Position numbers and translations under genes: made by a program. The notes under the pieces are model-generated. The model saw only the letters and a program-made list of their open reading frames with translations. It had not been told where the DNA came from and did no database searches. A stretch of DNA of 64,000 nucleotides from Flavobacterium amniphilum (GTDB lineage Bacteria; Bacteroidota; Bacteroidia; Flavobacteriales; Flavobacteriaceae): assembly GCF_023634845.1 (NCBI RefSeq), contig NZ_JAMLJL010000003.1, positions 327,822 through 391,821 of the forward strand. The letters are read 5' to 3'. Shown here in pieces: positions 16,672 through 24,684 of the stretch. Position 1 is the first letter of the stretch. Each line of letters begins with the position of its first letter.

Positions 16672-17796
16672 TTACACCCAAAATAGGTCGGATGCGATAC
16701 CATCGCAAAAGAACTTCCCTTTTTTAGTGGTTTTCAGGATATTGTTTTCCAGCATCAGTTTATCATCATCCAGAAAACGTTGGGCATTTTCAAGAAGGTA
16801 TTTTACATATCCGGTACCGAATTCATTTTCAACACGGTCAATGGAAACACCCCAAACCGTGCGCAAACCCGTCATGACGTATTCGTTATAGCGATCTGCT
16901 TTTGTCAATGTTTCCAGCTGGCTTGGCAATTTATTTTCTTCTAAGGCTTTTAAGTAGAAAGTGTTGTTTGAAACATTCCAGCTTCGGTTTATGCCATTGT
17001 AACTATGGGCGGAAGGGCCAATTCCGATGTACTTTTTACCAAGCCAATAAGCCGAATTATTTCGGGAAAAGTAATTGGGTTTCCCGAAGTTCGATAATTC
17101 ATAATGCACAAAACCATTGGCTTCCAAAATATCCACCAGCATTAAAAACTGTTCATGGGCCATTCCTTCATCCAATGCAGGAACACTCCCTTTTTCGATC
17201 ATTTTTTCCAAAGCCGTTTTATGTTCGACTGTTAATGCATAACTCGAAATATGTGGAATTCCCAAATCAAGTAATGTTTGGATATTCTGTTTCCATTTAT
17301 CGTTTGTGAGTCCGGGAATACCATAAATCAAATCGGCTGTAATATTATCGAAATACTTAACGGCGGTTTCGAGACATTTTCTGGCTTCGGATGCATTATG
17401 GGCACGGTTCATCAGTTTAAGATCTTCCTCAAAGAAAGACTGGATACCAATTGACAAACGATTTACCGGTGAATTTGCCAATTCAACAATCCGTTCATCA
17501 CTTAAATCATCTGGATTTGCTTCCAATGTGATTTCAGGATTAGAAGTAACTTTATAATTACCATATACAGTATCAATGAGCAATTGGATATCTTCATTTT
17601 TTAAAATAGAAGGTGTTCCGCCACCAAAATAAATGGTTTCCACCATTTCATCCTTAAACTCATCCTTACGCAATATAATTTCTTTGGCCAAAGCCAAAAC
17701 CATAGCCTCACTTTTCTTCATCGATGTCGAAAAATGAAAATCGCAGTAATGACATGCCTGCTTGCAAAAAGGAATATGAATGTAGATACCGGCCAT
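16672..17796 (-). CDS. hemW: Radical SAM heme chaperone HemW
   Basis: A 374-aa protein beginning MAGIYIHIPFC, with the radical-SAM cluster motif C11-x3-C15-x2-C18 followed by D-F, then YFGGGTPSIL (about 56-65) and the glycine-rich and SAM-binding strands. A HemN-like C-terminal domain follows (LRTVWGVSID). HemW resembles coproporphyrinogen III dehydrogenase but is understood to insert heme into targets. True HemN is longer, and the CxxxCxYCxF motif at the very N-terminus fits HemW. It lies 38 bp downstream of ruvC on the same strand, so they are probably co-transcribed. Confidence 0.88.
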   Translation of the reverse strand: MAGIYIHIPFCKQACHYCDFHFSTSMKKSEAMVLALAKEIILRKDEFKDEMVETIYFGGGTPSILKNEDIQLLIDTVYGNYKVTSNPEITLEANPDDLSDERIVELANSPVNRLSIGIQSFFEEDLKLMNRAHNASEARKCLETAVKYFDNITADLIYGIPGLTNDKWKQNIQTLLDLGIPHISSYALTVEHKTALEKMIEKGSVPALDEGMAHEQFLMLVDILEANGFVHYELSNFGKPNYFSRNNSAYWLGKKYIGIGPSAHSYNGINRSWNVSNNTFYLKALEENKLPSQLETLTKADRYNEYVMTGLRTVWGVSIDRVENEFGTGYVKYLLENAQRFLDDDKLMLENNILKTTKKGKFFCDGIASDLFWV

Positions 17797-17834
17797 AATT
17801 AATTTTCAATCACTGTTTAGATCTAAGAACTGAA

Positions 17835-18389
17835 TTATTTTTTTATTCTGTCTTCATTTTGTTTCACAAAAGCATCCCAGCCGGAATAACTCTTTCCTAC
17901 TGTTACCCTACCGGTATTAAAAAAATGACATACAGCGGCCGCCAGACCATCGGTACTATCGAGGTTTTTAGGCAATTCCTTCAACCCCAACAACTGTTGA
18001 AGCATTTTTGCCACCTGTTCCTTACTCGCATTTCCGTTACCGGTGATCGCCATTTTTATTTTTTTGGGTTCATATTCGGTGATAGGAATTTGGCGAGACA
18101 ATCCTGCCGCCATGGCAACACCCTGTGCACGGCCTAATTTCAGCATTGACTGTACGTTTTTACCAAAGAAAGGAGCTTCAATGGCAATTTCATCCGGATG
18201 ATAGGTATCGATTAATTCTATGGTACGTTCAAAAATACGTTTCAGACGCATATAATGATCGTCCATTTTATTTAATTGCAGTTCGTTTAGCTGGACAAAC
18301 TCCATCTTTTTATTCACCACGCGGATAAGTCCGAATCCCATTATTGTGGTTCCCGGATCGATTCCCAGTATGATACGTTCGTTTGACAC
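17835..18389 (-). CDS. ruvC: Holliday junction endonuclease RuvC
   Basis: A 184-aa protein with the RNase H-like active site of RuvC: ILGIDPGTT (D11), the acidic strand IAIEAPFFGKNVQS (E about 69) and the C-terminal LDSTDGLAAAVCH with the last catalytic acidic residues. RuvC cuts Holliday junctions together with RuvAB. The length is typical. It lies upstream of hemW on the same strand and divergent from the flippase-like gene. Confidence 0.95.
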   Translation of the reverse strand: MSNERIILGIDPGTTIMGFGLIRVVNKKMEFVQLNELQLNKMDDHYMRLKRIFERTIELIDTYHPDEIAIEAPFFGKNVQSMLKLGRAQGVAMAAGLSRQIPITEYEPKKIKMAITGNGNASKEQVAKMLQQLLGLKELPKNLDSTDGLAAAVCHFFNTGRVTVGKSYSGWDAFVKQNEDRIKK

Positions 18390-18444
18390 TCTTTTATTTG
18401 AAAGTTTAAAGTTTATCAGTTCAAAGTTTCGTTACTTTGTCCCG

Positions 18445-19401
18445 ATGATAACAGTGAATGACAAAACTAAGCAATTCCTTATACTTCTCCTCAAACTTTT
18501 GATTGTAGGAGGCGCATTTTATTTCATCTACGACCGTTTAGCCACAGATACACAGTTAAGCTGGTCCCAGTTTAAAACATTATTAATCAGTAAAGCTTCG
18601 GTTGGCAATGTCTGTTTTATTTTACTACTTTCCTTTTTGAACCGGTATCTGGAGATTCTCAAATGGCAAAATTTAGTGACTGTGATAGGTTCTATTTCGT
18701 TTGGCGAGGCAAGCAGACAGGTTTTAGGCGCATTGCCTTTGGCACTTTTTACCCCGAACGGAATTGGCGAATATGCCGGAAAAGCCTTGTTTTTTGAAAA
18801 AGAGAAAACCAAGAAAGTTATTTTCCTTAATTTAATCTGCAACGGCATCCAAATGATCCTCACGGTTATTTTCGGAGTCTTCGGATTATTGTATTTCAAT
18901 GCCTGTTTTAACATCATAACTCCCGAAAGAGTCATTATCATTTTCGGTGTATTTCTCCTTGTGTTTCTTTCCGTTTTCTTCCTGAAAAAAATCAATATTA
19001 AAGGATATTCCATTGAAAAACTCATTCATAAAATCAATGCAATTCCAAAAAGCATCCATAAAAAAAATATTGCATTAGCGATTGCCCGTTATCTGGTATT
19101 TTCCCACCAGTATTACTTTCTGCTTTTACTATTAGGAGTTGAATCGACCTATGCATTATTAATGGCAACGATAACAAGCGTCTATTTTCTGGCTTCTTCA
19201 TTACCCAGTTTCCAGTTTCTGGATTTTGCCGTTAAAGGCAGTGTGGCGGTATTTTTTTTCGGATTATCAGGCATTAGCGAGTGGATAGTGATTTTTATCA
19301 GCACACTCATGTGGTTTTTAAACAATGTGTTACCGGTAGCAATCGGCAGTTATTATGTTTTCACCTTCAAATCCAAATGGAAACAGGAATCATTATCATA
19401 A
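18445..19401 (+). CDS. Lysylphosphatidylglycerol synthase-type TM protein (UPF0104/flippase-like)
   Basis: About 318 aa with eight or so hydrophobic helices. The layout fits the flippase-like UPF0104 family: RYLEILKWQNLV near helix 2, then LPLALFTPNGIGEYAGKALFFEK (residues about 96-118) and a C-terminal domain with SLPSFQFLDFAVKGS. The family may move or present lipids; no substrate is known. The start ATG 18445 lies clear of the ruvC start. It overlaps the next gene by 25 bp, a strong sign of an operon with the glycosyltransferase, so a joint role in a lipid-linked or surface glycan is likely. Confidence 0.75.
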   Translation: MITVNDKTKQFLILLLKLLIVGGAFYFIYDRLATDTQLSWSQFKTLLISKASVGNVCFILLLSFLNRYLEILKWQNLVTVIGSISFGEASRQVLGALPLALFTPNGIGEYAGKALFFEKEKTKKVIFLNLICNGIQMILTVIFGVFGLLYFNACFNIITPERVIIIFGVFLLVFLSVFFLKKINIKGYSIEKLIHKINAIPKSIHKKNIALAIARYLVFSHQYYFLLLLLGVESTYALLMATITSVYFLASSLPSFQFLDFAVKGSVAVFFFGLSGISEWIVIFISTLMWFLNNVLPVAIGSYYVFTFKSKWKQESLS

Positions 19402-20477
19402 CCAGTTGGTACCTATTCAATATACTTTGGCTTATTTATGGTTTTGCCAAAGTAAAATCATTCGTTCCAGAAAATACACATCCGATAAACAGTTTTTCGG
19501 TAATTGTTCCATTCCGGAACGAGGCGCATAATCTTCCGAAACTTTTGGAATCGTTTAACAGATTAAATTACCCTGTGGATTTATTTGAAGTGATTTTGGT
19601 TGATGATGATTCTGAAGAAAAATTCCAAATTCCAAATTCCAAATTCCGAGTTTCGCTGATAGAGAACGAGCGGAAAACCAATTCCCCTAAAAAAGACGCC
19701 ATCAATACTGCCATTCAAAAAGCCCGAAACACCTGGATTGTCACAACTGATGCTGATTGTATTGTTCCCAAAAACTGGCTTGCAGCTTTTGACAGTTTTA
19801 TTCAACAATACCGGCCTAAAATGATCGCCTCAGGTGTATATTATCAAACCGGAAATTCTATTCTTGATTGTTTCCAGCAATTGGATCTGTTAAGCTTGCA
19901 GGGAACCACTATAGGGAGTTTTGGCAACAGTCAGGCTTTTATGTGCAATGGTGCCAATTTTTCTTACCGTAAAGATTTTTTTGGAGCGCTTGGCGGATTT
20001 AAAGGAAACAGTACAATCGCCAGTGGAGATGATGTTTTTTTATTACAGAAAGCTATTCTTAAAGAAGAAACCGGAATACATTTTATAAAATCGAATCAGG
20101 TTTTGGTTCAGACCCAAACCGAGAAATCCTGGAGCGGTTTATTTCATCAAAGAGTGAGATGGGCAAGTAAAACCGGAAACTACAACGGTATTTACAGTAA
20201 GCAATTAGGATTAAGTGTGTTTTTAACGAATTTTATTTGGATACTGACTTTAATTTTGTCCATATTAGGCTTAATAGACTATAAATTCCTTGTATTATTC
20301 ATACTTGTGAAATTTTCAATTGACAGTATATTGATTTTAAAAACCGCTCATTCCTACCGGATACGCATCAAATATCTTATAACCTGCAGTGTAATTTATC
20401 CTTTTTTCAGTACGGGAGTTGTATTCTATTCATTTTTCGGGAGCTATAACTGGAAAGGAAGAACATTCAAAATGTAA
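19377..20477 (+). CDS. Family 2 glycosyltransferase, membrane-bound
   Basis: About 366 aa. An N-terminal membrane anchor (about 4-22) precedes a GT-A fold: VIVPFRNEAHNLPKLL (about 42-57), VDDDSEE, the DxD motif TDADC (about 120), the acceptor loop around SGDDVF and the Q/RxxRW motif HQRVRWASKT (about 257). Two or three C-terminal helices follow. This is a processive or polyisoprenyl-type GT2. The start is ATG 19377 inside the end of the flippase-like gene. The sugar donor and acceptor are unknown. Confidence 0.85.
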   Translation: METGIIIITSWYLFNILWLIYGFAKVKSFVPENTHPINSFSVIVPFRNEAHNLPKLLESFNRLNYPVDLFEVILVDDDSEEKFQIPNSKFRVSLIENERKTNSPKKDAINTAIQKARNTWIVTTDADCIVPKNWLAAFDSFIQQYRPKMIASGVYYQTGNSILDCFQQLDLLSLQGTTIGSFGNSQAFMCNGANFSYRKDFFGALGGFKGNSTIASGDDVFLLQKAILKEETGIHFIKSNQVLVQTQTEKSWSGLFHQRVRWASKTGNYNGIYSKQLGLSVFLTNFIWILTLILSILGLIDYKFLVLFILVKFSIDSILILKTAHSYRIRIKYLITCSVIYPFFSTGVVFYSFFGSYNWKGRTFKM

Positions 20478-20525
20478 CATTTATAGGATTACAGCTACTA
20501 ATTATTTAAATAAGAAATTTAACAA

Positions 20526-20717
20526 ATGGAAAATCAACTTCAAAACACAAACAAAAAAGGAACAAAATTTGTCGTAATCGGTTTAATGCTTTTAACCATA
20601 TCCTTAACAGCATTAAGAGACCACCACACTTTTAAATCCATCGGATTAATTGCCAGCGCCCTATTTTTCATTTACAGCATTTATCTGAACATCCAGAGAA
20701 TCCGTTCAAAAAAATAA
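20526..20717 (+). CDS. Small membrane protein
   Basis: A 63-aa protein with two hydrophobic segments (about residues 14-28 and 39-54) and a basic C-terminus (QRIRSKK). It follows the glycosyltransferase by 48 bp and may be co-transcribed. I do not recognise a family. It reads well and its start has an A-rich upstream region, but at this length it needs protein evidence. Confidence 0.55.
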   Translation: MENQLQNTNKKGTKFVVIGLMLLTISLTALRDHHTFKSIGLIASALFFIYSIYLNIQRIRSKK

Positions 20718-20721
20718 TCTT

Positions 20722-21195
20722 TTATTTTAAAACAACAGGAATAATAAATTCAGATTTCACTTTGATACCTCTTTTGATAGCCGGTTCCATTAGAGGAAAA
20801 TCTGAAAGTTTGGACTGTAAAACACTATCAGCTTTCACTTTATCAAAAGAAAGTGTATCAATATCAAAATGAGACACAAAAGTAATCATGGCATCAGGCA
20901 ACACGGTAACTTTTACTTTCAACGTGTCTTGTTTCGGATATAATGATTTTATGGTATCATTGTTCAGATGCAATTCCAGTTGAGAGGAAACGTAATCAAA
21001 AAAACATTGTTTACGCTGCAATTTATCTGTAATGGAATCACATTCTGTTGTTGACGGGTATTCATCAACTTCATCCCAATTAATTTTATTGAGCTCTTTT
21101 TGTAGTAATTCCTCTTTTGCAGGAACATTTTTTTCAAAATACTGGCAGCTTTGTATTAATGGGAATACAGCGATAAGAAGACCAATTTTTTTCAT
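20722..21195 (-). CDS. Lipoprotein of unknown function
   Basis: About 157 aa from ATG 21195 (a start at 21207 is also possible). The signal peptide has a lipobox ending in C17 (LIQSC), so the mature protein should be lipid-anchored. The C-terminal part (ALPDAMITF-like strand, MEPAIKRGIKVKSEFIIPVVLK) resembles the TonB C-terminal fold seen in small Bacteroidota lipoproteins, but this is tentative. It converges with the small membrane gene 4 bp away. Confidence 0.6.
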   Translation of the reverse strand: MKKIGLLIAVFPLIQSCQYFEKNVPAKEELLQKELNKINWDEVDEYPSTTECDSITDKLQRKQCFFDYVSSQLELHLNNDTIKSLYPKQDTLKVKVTVLPDAMITFVSHFDIDTLSFDKVKADSVLQSKLSDFPLMEPAIKRGIKVKSEFIIPVVLK

Positions 21196-21263
21196 TTGTG
21201 ACAGCAAGTGGAGGTAATTTATAAATGTTTATATTTAGTGTCAAAAGTAATAAAAATAGTAAT

Positions 21264-21764
21264 ATGGATTCAACATTGTTAATTATAGGACTGATTTGCT
21301 CTGTCGTTGGCGTCTTTGGCAGTTTCCTGCCTGCATTACCAGGACCCGCATTAAGCTGGATTGGTTTATTGCTGTTGTATTTAACAGAATCAATTCCCGA
21401 CAATTACTGGATACTTGGAATCACCCTTTTTATCACAATAATTGTTACCATATTGGATTATGTAATCCCAGCCAAAGACACAAAACGGTTTGGAGGAAGT
21501 AAATACGGCATCTGGGGGACTAATATAGGATTGATTGTCGGCTTAATTTCCCCCATACCTTTCGGATTTATAATTGGTCCATTTGTGGGAGCATTCATTG
21601 GAGAACTATATTACGACAAACAAGACCATCAACGCGCTTTGAAAGCTGCCACCGGATCGTTTATCGGTTTTCTTGCATCCACTTTTATCAAGTTTGTGGT
21701 TTGCATAGCTTTCTTAGGGACTTTTATTTATGTCGCCTGGGATTACAAAAGTCTTCTTTTTTAA
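21264..21764 (+). CDS. DUF456 membrane protein
   Basis: About 166 aa with four or five helices and the DUF456 signature: GSFLPALPGPALSWIGLLLLY near the N-terminus, then AKDTKRFGGSKYGIWG (about 72-87) and FIIGPFVGAFIGEL. Function unknown. The start is ATG 21264 (MDSTLLIIGL), since the upstream frame covers the divergent leader. Confidence 0.85.
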   Translation: MDSTLLIIGLICSVVGVFGSFLPALPGPALSWIGLLLLYLTESIPDNYWILGITLFITIIVTILDYVIPAKDTKRFGGSKYGIWGTNIGLIVGLISPIPFGFIIGPFVGAFIGELYYDKQDHQRALKAATGSFIGFLASTFIKFVVCIAFLGTFIYVAWDYKSLLF

Positions 21765-21789
21765 AAACCGGTAGATTCCAATTTTACAA

Positions 21790-21824
21790 AATAAAAAAGC
21801 TCCGTTAATACGGAGCTTCATTTT
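21790..21824 (-). terminator. Terminator-like hairpin below the tRNA-Asp pseudogene
   Basis: AAGCTCCGTTAATACGGAGCTT forms a stem that reads into a T-run on the minus strand. The same kind of hairpin follows each tRNA-Asp unit in this array. Confidence 0.65.
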
Positions 21825-21827
21825 TTC

Positions 21828-21893
21828 TGGTCTCGTCTGATGACGAGAGGACTCGAACCCGCCCCATGTGTGACAGGCATATATTCTAACCTT
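21828..21893 (-). pseudogene. Degraded tRNA-Asp copy
   Basis: On the minus strand the anticodon arm with GTC (ATGCCTGTCACAC) and most of the T-arm (GGGTTCGAGTCC) are kept. The D-arm is gone and the acceptor stem no longer pairs. It aligns to the intact tRNA-Asp at 21946-22022 and is followed by its own hairpin, so it is a decayed unit of the same array. Confidence 0.75.
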
Positions 21894-21910
21894 CCAAGAA
21901 TTATAGAAAT

Positions 21911-21943
21911 AAAAAAGCCCTTCAAATGAAGAGCTTCCTTTTT
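21911..21943 (-). terminator. Terminator of tRNA-Asp copy 1
   Basis: AAAAAAGCCCTTCAAATGAAGAGCTTCCTTTTT forms a short hairpin with a T-run on the minus strand, directly 3' of the tRNA. Confidence 0.55.
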
Positions 21944-21945
21944 AC

Positions 21946-22022
21946 TGGCGGTCTGGACGGGACTCGAACCCGCGACCCCATGCGTGACAGGCATGTATTC
22001 TAACCAACTGAACTACCAAACC
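21946..22022 (-). tRNA. tRNA-Asp (anticodon GUC), copy 1
   Basis: The minus strand gives GGTTTGG...CCAGACC as acceptor stem (one G-T pair), anticodon loop CTGTCAC with GTC, a canonical T-arm and an encoded GCCA 3' end. It is identical to copy 2 at 22677-22753. The identity extends 56 bp upstream to 22078 and covers the promoter. Confidence 0.96.
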
Positions 22023-22040
22023 AGTGCTTTATTGCGGTTG

Positions 22041-22071
22041 CAAATATACAACCGTTTTTCATTTCTGCAAG
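22041..22071 (-). promoter_or_regulatory. Promoter of tRNA-Asp copy 1
   Basis: On the minus strand CTTG (22068-22071) lies 19 bp before TATATTTG (22041-22048), as in other Bacteroidota promoters here. The same sequence stands before copy 2. Confidence 0.6.
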
Positions 22072-22183
22072 TGTTTTTAATCATAAAGCACTCATCTTTC
22101 CAATATTTTTTATTGCTCCAAATGTAACTTCCTTACACTAAACGGTTTTCAAAACGAAATAAATTACACGGACCCAAAAACAA

Positions 22184-22270
22184 AACCGGCATAAAAATAA
22201 AAAGCCCTCCAATCAAATGGAAAGCTTTTCATCTCGTTGTTAACAACGAGACTACTAAACCATCCCGATT
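22184..22270. repeat. tRNA-Asp-derived repeat, unit A
   Basis: AACCGGCATAAAAATA... to TTTTCAT (22184-22232) recurs with one indel at 22515-22564. ACTACTAAACCATCCCGATT (22251-22270) recurs at 22572-22591. Each holds an AAAGCCCTCC/GGAAAGCTTTT hairpin and then the tRNA 5' end in degraded form (ACTACTAAACCA for ACTACCAAACCA), so it looks like an internally deleted tRNA-Asp unit. It supplies the last codons of the GIY-YIG gene. Confidence 0.65.
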
Positions 22271-22513
22271 GTCTTTTTTCTGAACTAGCCTCTCAATAGA
22301 AGCCCGATTAAGTCTCTTCAACCTCTTCTCTTCTTTCAAAGCTTCTGCCTTACTTTCGAAAGACATAGAAAAAACCAATTCCCAATCACAAACTGAAGAT
22401 GTATAATTGCTCACACCTGCATTATGCTTTGCAAGTCTGGTTTCTAAATCAGATGTAAACCCTTTATAATAAACATCTTTTGATAACGAATAAATAATAT
22501 AAACGCAAAACAT
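22229..22513 (-). CDS. Small GIY-YIG nuclease (URI/COG2827 type)
   Basis: About 94 aa from ATG 22513 (MFCVYIIYSLSKDVYYKG). Family marks are VYII...YYKG (the GIY-YIG strands), a Thr-Ser-Asp-x-x-x-R-x-x-x-His motif (TSDLETRLAKHNAG) and the acidic helix KAEALKEEKRLKRLNR holding the catalytic Glu. Single-domain members of this type are common in Bacteroidota and their function is unsettled (DNA cutting or mobility is inferred). The longer frame up to 22612 is repeat sequence and I reject it. The last 13 or so residues (RDGLVVSLLTTR) come from the flanking repeat, so the original C-terminus has been replaced. It lies in the middle of an array of tRNA-Asp copies. Confidence 0.75.
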   Translation of the reverse strand: MFCVYIIYSLSKDVYYKGFTSDLETRLAKHNAGVSNYTSSVCDWELVFSMSFESKAEALKEEKRLKRLNRASIERLVQKKDNRDGLVVSLLTTR

Positions 22514-22514
22514 A

Positions 22515-22591
22515 AACCGGCATAAAAATAAAAAAGCCCTCCAATCAAATGGAAAGCTTTTCATTGGTCTAACTACTAAACCATCCCGATT
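22515..22591. repeat. tRNA-Asp-derived repeat, unit B
   Basis: Second copy of the unit at 22184-22270, lying just upstream of the GIY-YIG start. Here TGGTCTAACTACTAAACCAT joins a tRNA 3' end directly to a tRNA 5' end, as expected for an internal deletion of tRNA-Asp. Confidence 0.65.
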
Positions 22592-22639
22592 TAACCCGGG
22601 ATTAAACAACACAACTAATCTTAAATATCTTAAGAGGGC

Positions 22640-22674
22640 AAAAAAGCTCCGTATTTAACGGAGCTTCCTCTTTT
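22640..22674 (-). terminator. Terminator of tRNA-Asp copy 2
   Basis: AAAAGCTCCGTATTTAACGG and the following AGCTTCC form a stem that ends in a T-run when read on the minus strand, directly 3' of the tRNA. Confidence 0.7.
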
Positions 22675-22676
22675 TC

Positions 22677-22753
22677 TGGCGGTCTGGACGGGACTCGAAC
22701 CCGCGACCCCATGCGTGACAGGCATGTATTCTAACCAACTGAACTACCAAACC
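22677..22753 (-). tRNA. tRNA-Asp (anticodon GUC), copy 2
   Basis: Identical over 77 nt to copy 1, including the encoded CCA, at an offset of 731 bp. The identity runs on to 22809, so each copy keeps its own promoter. Confidence 0.96.
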
Positions 22754-22771
22754 AGTGCTTTATTGCGGTTG

Positions 22772-22802
22772 CAAATATACAACCGTTTTTCATTTCTGCA
22801 AG
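22772..22802 (-). promoter_or_regulatory. Promoter of tRNA-Asp copy 2
   Basis: Same CTTG-N19-TATATTTG arrangement as for copy 1, within the duplicated 133 bp. Confidence 0.6.
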
Positions 22803-22839
22803 TGTTTTTCAAAAAAAAATAAAACTTTTATTTTAAACA

Positions 22840-23766
22840 CTAACCAAACTTTTGTTTTTCAACTAAATACGTCGTTAATATTTTTTCAAATTTCTCATCA
22901 ACAGATACCGGAACATACTTAATTTTATACATCGCACAGGTATTGGCAACCTTTTCAAAATAACCCTGAACTAATTTTTCGTAATCGTCTTTGACATTCT
23001 CAGCAAACAGATTAACCTGTTCACCGGTTTCAAGATCGATAAATTTACGCGGTGTATTGTCAAAATTAAAACTGAACTCTGTTTTTTTATCAATCACATG
23101 AAACAAAACCACCTTATGCTTATTGTGTTTTAAATGCTGTAGCGCCTTAAACAAGCGTTCATCATCTTCTCCCTGAAACATATCGGTAAACAATATAATC
23201 ATAGAGCGGCGGTGGATTTTTTCGGCTATCTGATGCAAAAAAGTAATGGCATCTGTTTTTTTAGACACTTTGGAAGACTGTAAAACCTGTTCCAATTGAT
23301 TCAGCAACATCCGGTGATGGCGTTCACTTCCTTTTTCCTGAGCATAATATTCGTATGAATCAGAATAAATACTGAGCCCCACTGCATCACGCTGTTTCTT
23401 CAGCAAATTCATTAAAACCGCTGAAGCCAGAACCGAAAATCCAATTTTGTTTTCATAAAAAAACTGGCCGTCATTCAGCTTCGGATAATGCATGGAAGAC
23501 GAATTATCAATGATAAGATGGCAACGTAAATTGGTTTCTTCTTCAAAACGCTTCGTGTACAAACGATCGGTTTTGGCAAATAATTTCCAGTCGATATGCT
23601 TCGTGCTTTCTCCCGAATTGTAAATTTTATGTTCGGCAAATTCCGCTGAGAAGCCATGAAAAGGCGATTTATGCATTCCCGAAATAAAACCTTCAACGAT
23701 TTGGTTCGCCAACAATTCCAAATGCTGGAAACTTGAAATCTTCTGTATTTGCGTGTCGATCTTCAT
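22840..23766 (-). CDS. DUF58-family protein
   Basis: A 308-aa cytosolic protein with the DUF58 core: FAEHKIYNSGESTKHIDWKLFAKTDRLYTKRFEEETNL (about residues 44-81), then a von Willebrand A-like fold with a MIDAS-type DNSSSMHY (about 87-94) and a second acidic strand IILFTDMF (about 168-175). DUF58 genes are often found with MoxR ATPases and BatA-like genes; here it stands alone. The role is unknown, perhaps in assembly or stress response by analogy with MoxR systems. It is transcribed toward the tRNA array. Confidence 0.85.
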   Translation of the reverse strand: MKIDTQIQKISSFQHLELLANQIVEGFISGMHKSPFHGFSAEFAEHKIYNSGESTKHIDWKLFAKTDRLYTKRFEEETNLRCHLIIDNSSSMHYPKLNDGQFFYENKIGFSVLASAVLMNLLKKQRDAVGLSIYSDSYEYYAQEKGSERHHRMLLNQLEQVLQSSKVSKKTDAITFLHQIAEKIHRRSMIILFTDMFQGEDDERLFKALQHLKHNKHKVVLFHVIDKKTEFSFNFDNTPRKFIDLETGEQVNLFAENVKDDYEKLVQGYFEKVANTCAMYKIKYVPVSVDEKFEKILTTYLVEKQKFG

Positions 23767-23807
23767 TCTTCAAATATATTGAAAAGATCAATGGTTTAAA
23801 AAGTTTA

Positions 23808-24674
23808 TTAATTTCCGATTTTCAGAATTGATACTCCCCCGTTACCGATATACCAGGTTCCGCTTGGCAGTGGTGTTCCGAATCCATATACAATATATTG
23901 AAGCTTCAGTACATCACCCGCATTTAAATTAACAAACACCGATTTAGAAGGCCTCACGAGATTGTATTTTCTTTTTATATTATTACTTCCAAACTGATCA
24001 AAATAAAGCTCAATAGCCACTTCATTAACAAGTTCTGTCGCAGCAGTAGAATTATAAACCCTAACATAGCAATTATTATCATAACTGGAATCAACACCAA
24101 TGATAGTTTCATTATCATTGAAAGCACTTCCATAAAACATAAGCAAATATTTTCCCGCCTCCGGAACAACAACATTTATATTTGGATCATCTTGCCATAA
24201 ATTCCTTGCTGTTTTAGCCAAAGAAGTATTACTATAACTTGATACTGAAGCAGAAAATTTCGGATTTAAAACATTTTCCGCTAATTGCGCATAAGGAACA
24301 GACAGCAGCTGACTTGTTCCTGTAACAGTGTAGTTTGTTCCTCCTGCCGGATCTGTTTCGGTTTTAACAAAATACGGTCCGTTTGCCCAGTTAATCGCCG
24401 AAAAACTACCCAAAACCGGCGTTCCGTTTCCAATTTGCAATGAAAGCAAACCATTAGCATTGGTTGTTGGCGTATGCGTTTCCGAAAAAACAACTGTTCC
24501 GGAAGCCGATGTCTGCAGTATACTAATTTGCATCCCTACAGGACTATTTGCCACCAACACATTACTGTTATTACGTATTATGGCCTGATAACTTAGTTTT
24601 TCCGGCACCTGCCCATACAGCAAACCTACCGAAAACAATAAAAAAACGTATATCAAGAGTTTATTTTTTTCCAT
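23808..24674 (-). CDS. Secreted protein of Flavobacteriia type
   Basis: 288 aa with a signal peptide (residues 1-22). The N-terminal domain after it (VPEKLSYQAIIRNNSNVLVANSPVGMQISI, ...GPYFVKTETDPAGGTNYTVTG...LLSVPYAQLAE, about 23-136) is a conserved start found in many secreted Bacteroidota proteins, often ahead of tail-fibre-like or collagen-like repeats. The second half (about 140-288) resembles a beta-sandwich (C1q/TNF-like) fold by pattern only. No sorting domain is present. It lies 10 bp downstream of a T9SS sorting-domain gene, so they are co-transcribed and may act together on the surface. Confidence 0.65.
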   Translation of the reverse strand: MEKNKLLIYVFLLFSVGLLYGQVPEKLSYQAIIRNNSNVLVANSPVGMQISILQTSASGTVVFSETHTPTTNANGLLSLQIGNGTPVLGSFSAINWANGPYFVKTETDPAGGTNYTVTGTSQLLSVPYAQLAENVLNPKFSASVSSYSNTSLAKTARNLWQDDPNINVVVPEAGKYLLMFYGSAFNDNETIIGVDSSYDNNCYVRVYNSTAATELVNEVAIELYFDQFGSNNIKRKYNLVRPSKSVFVNLNAGDVLKLQYIVYGFGTPLPSGTWYIGNGGVSILKIGN

Positions 24675-24684
24675 AACATCAAGA

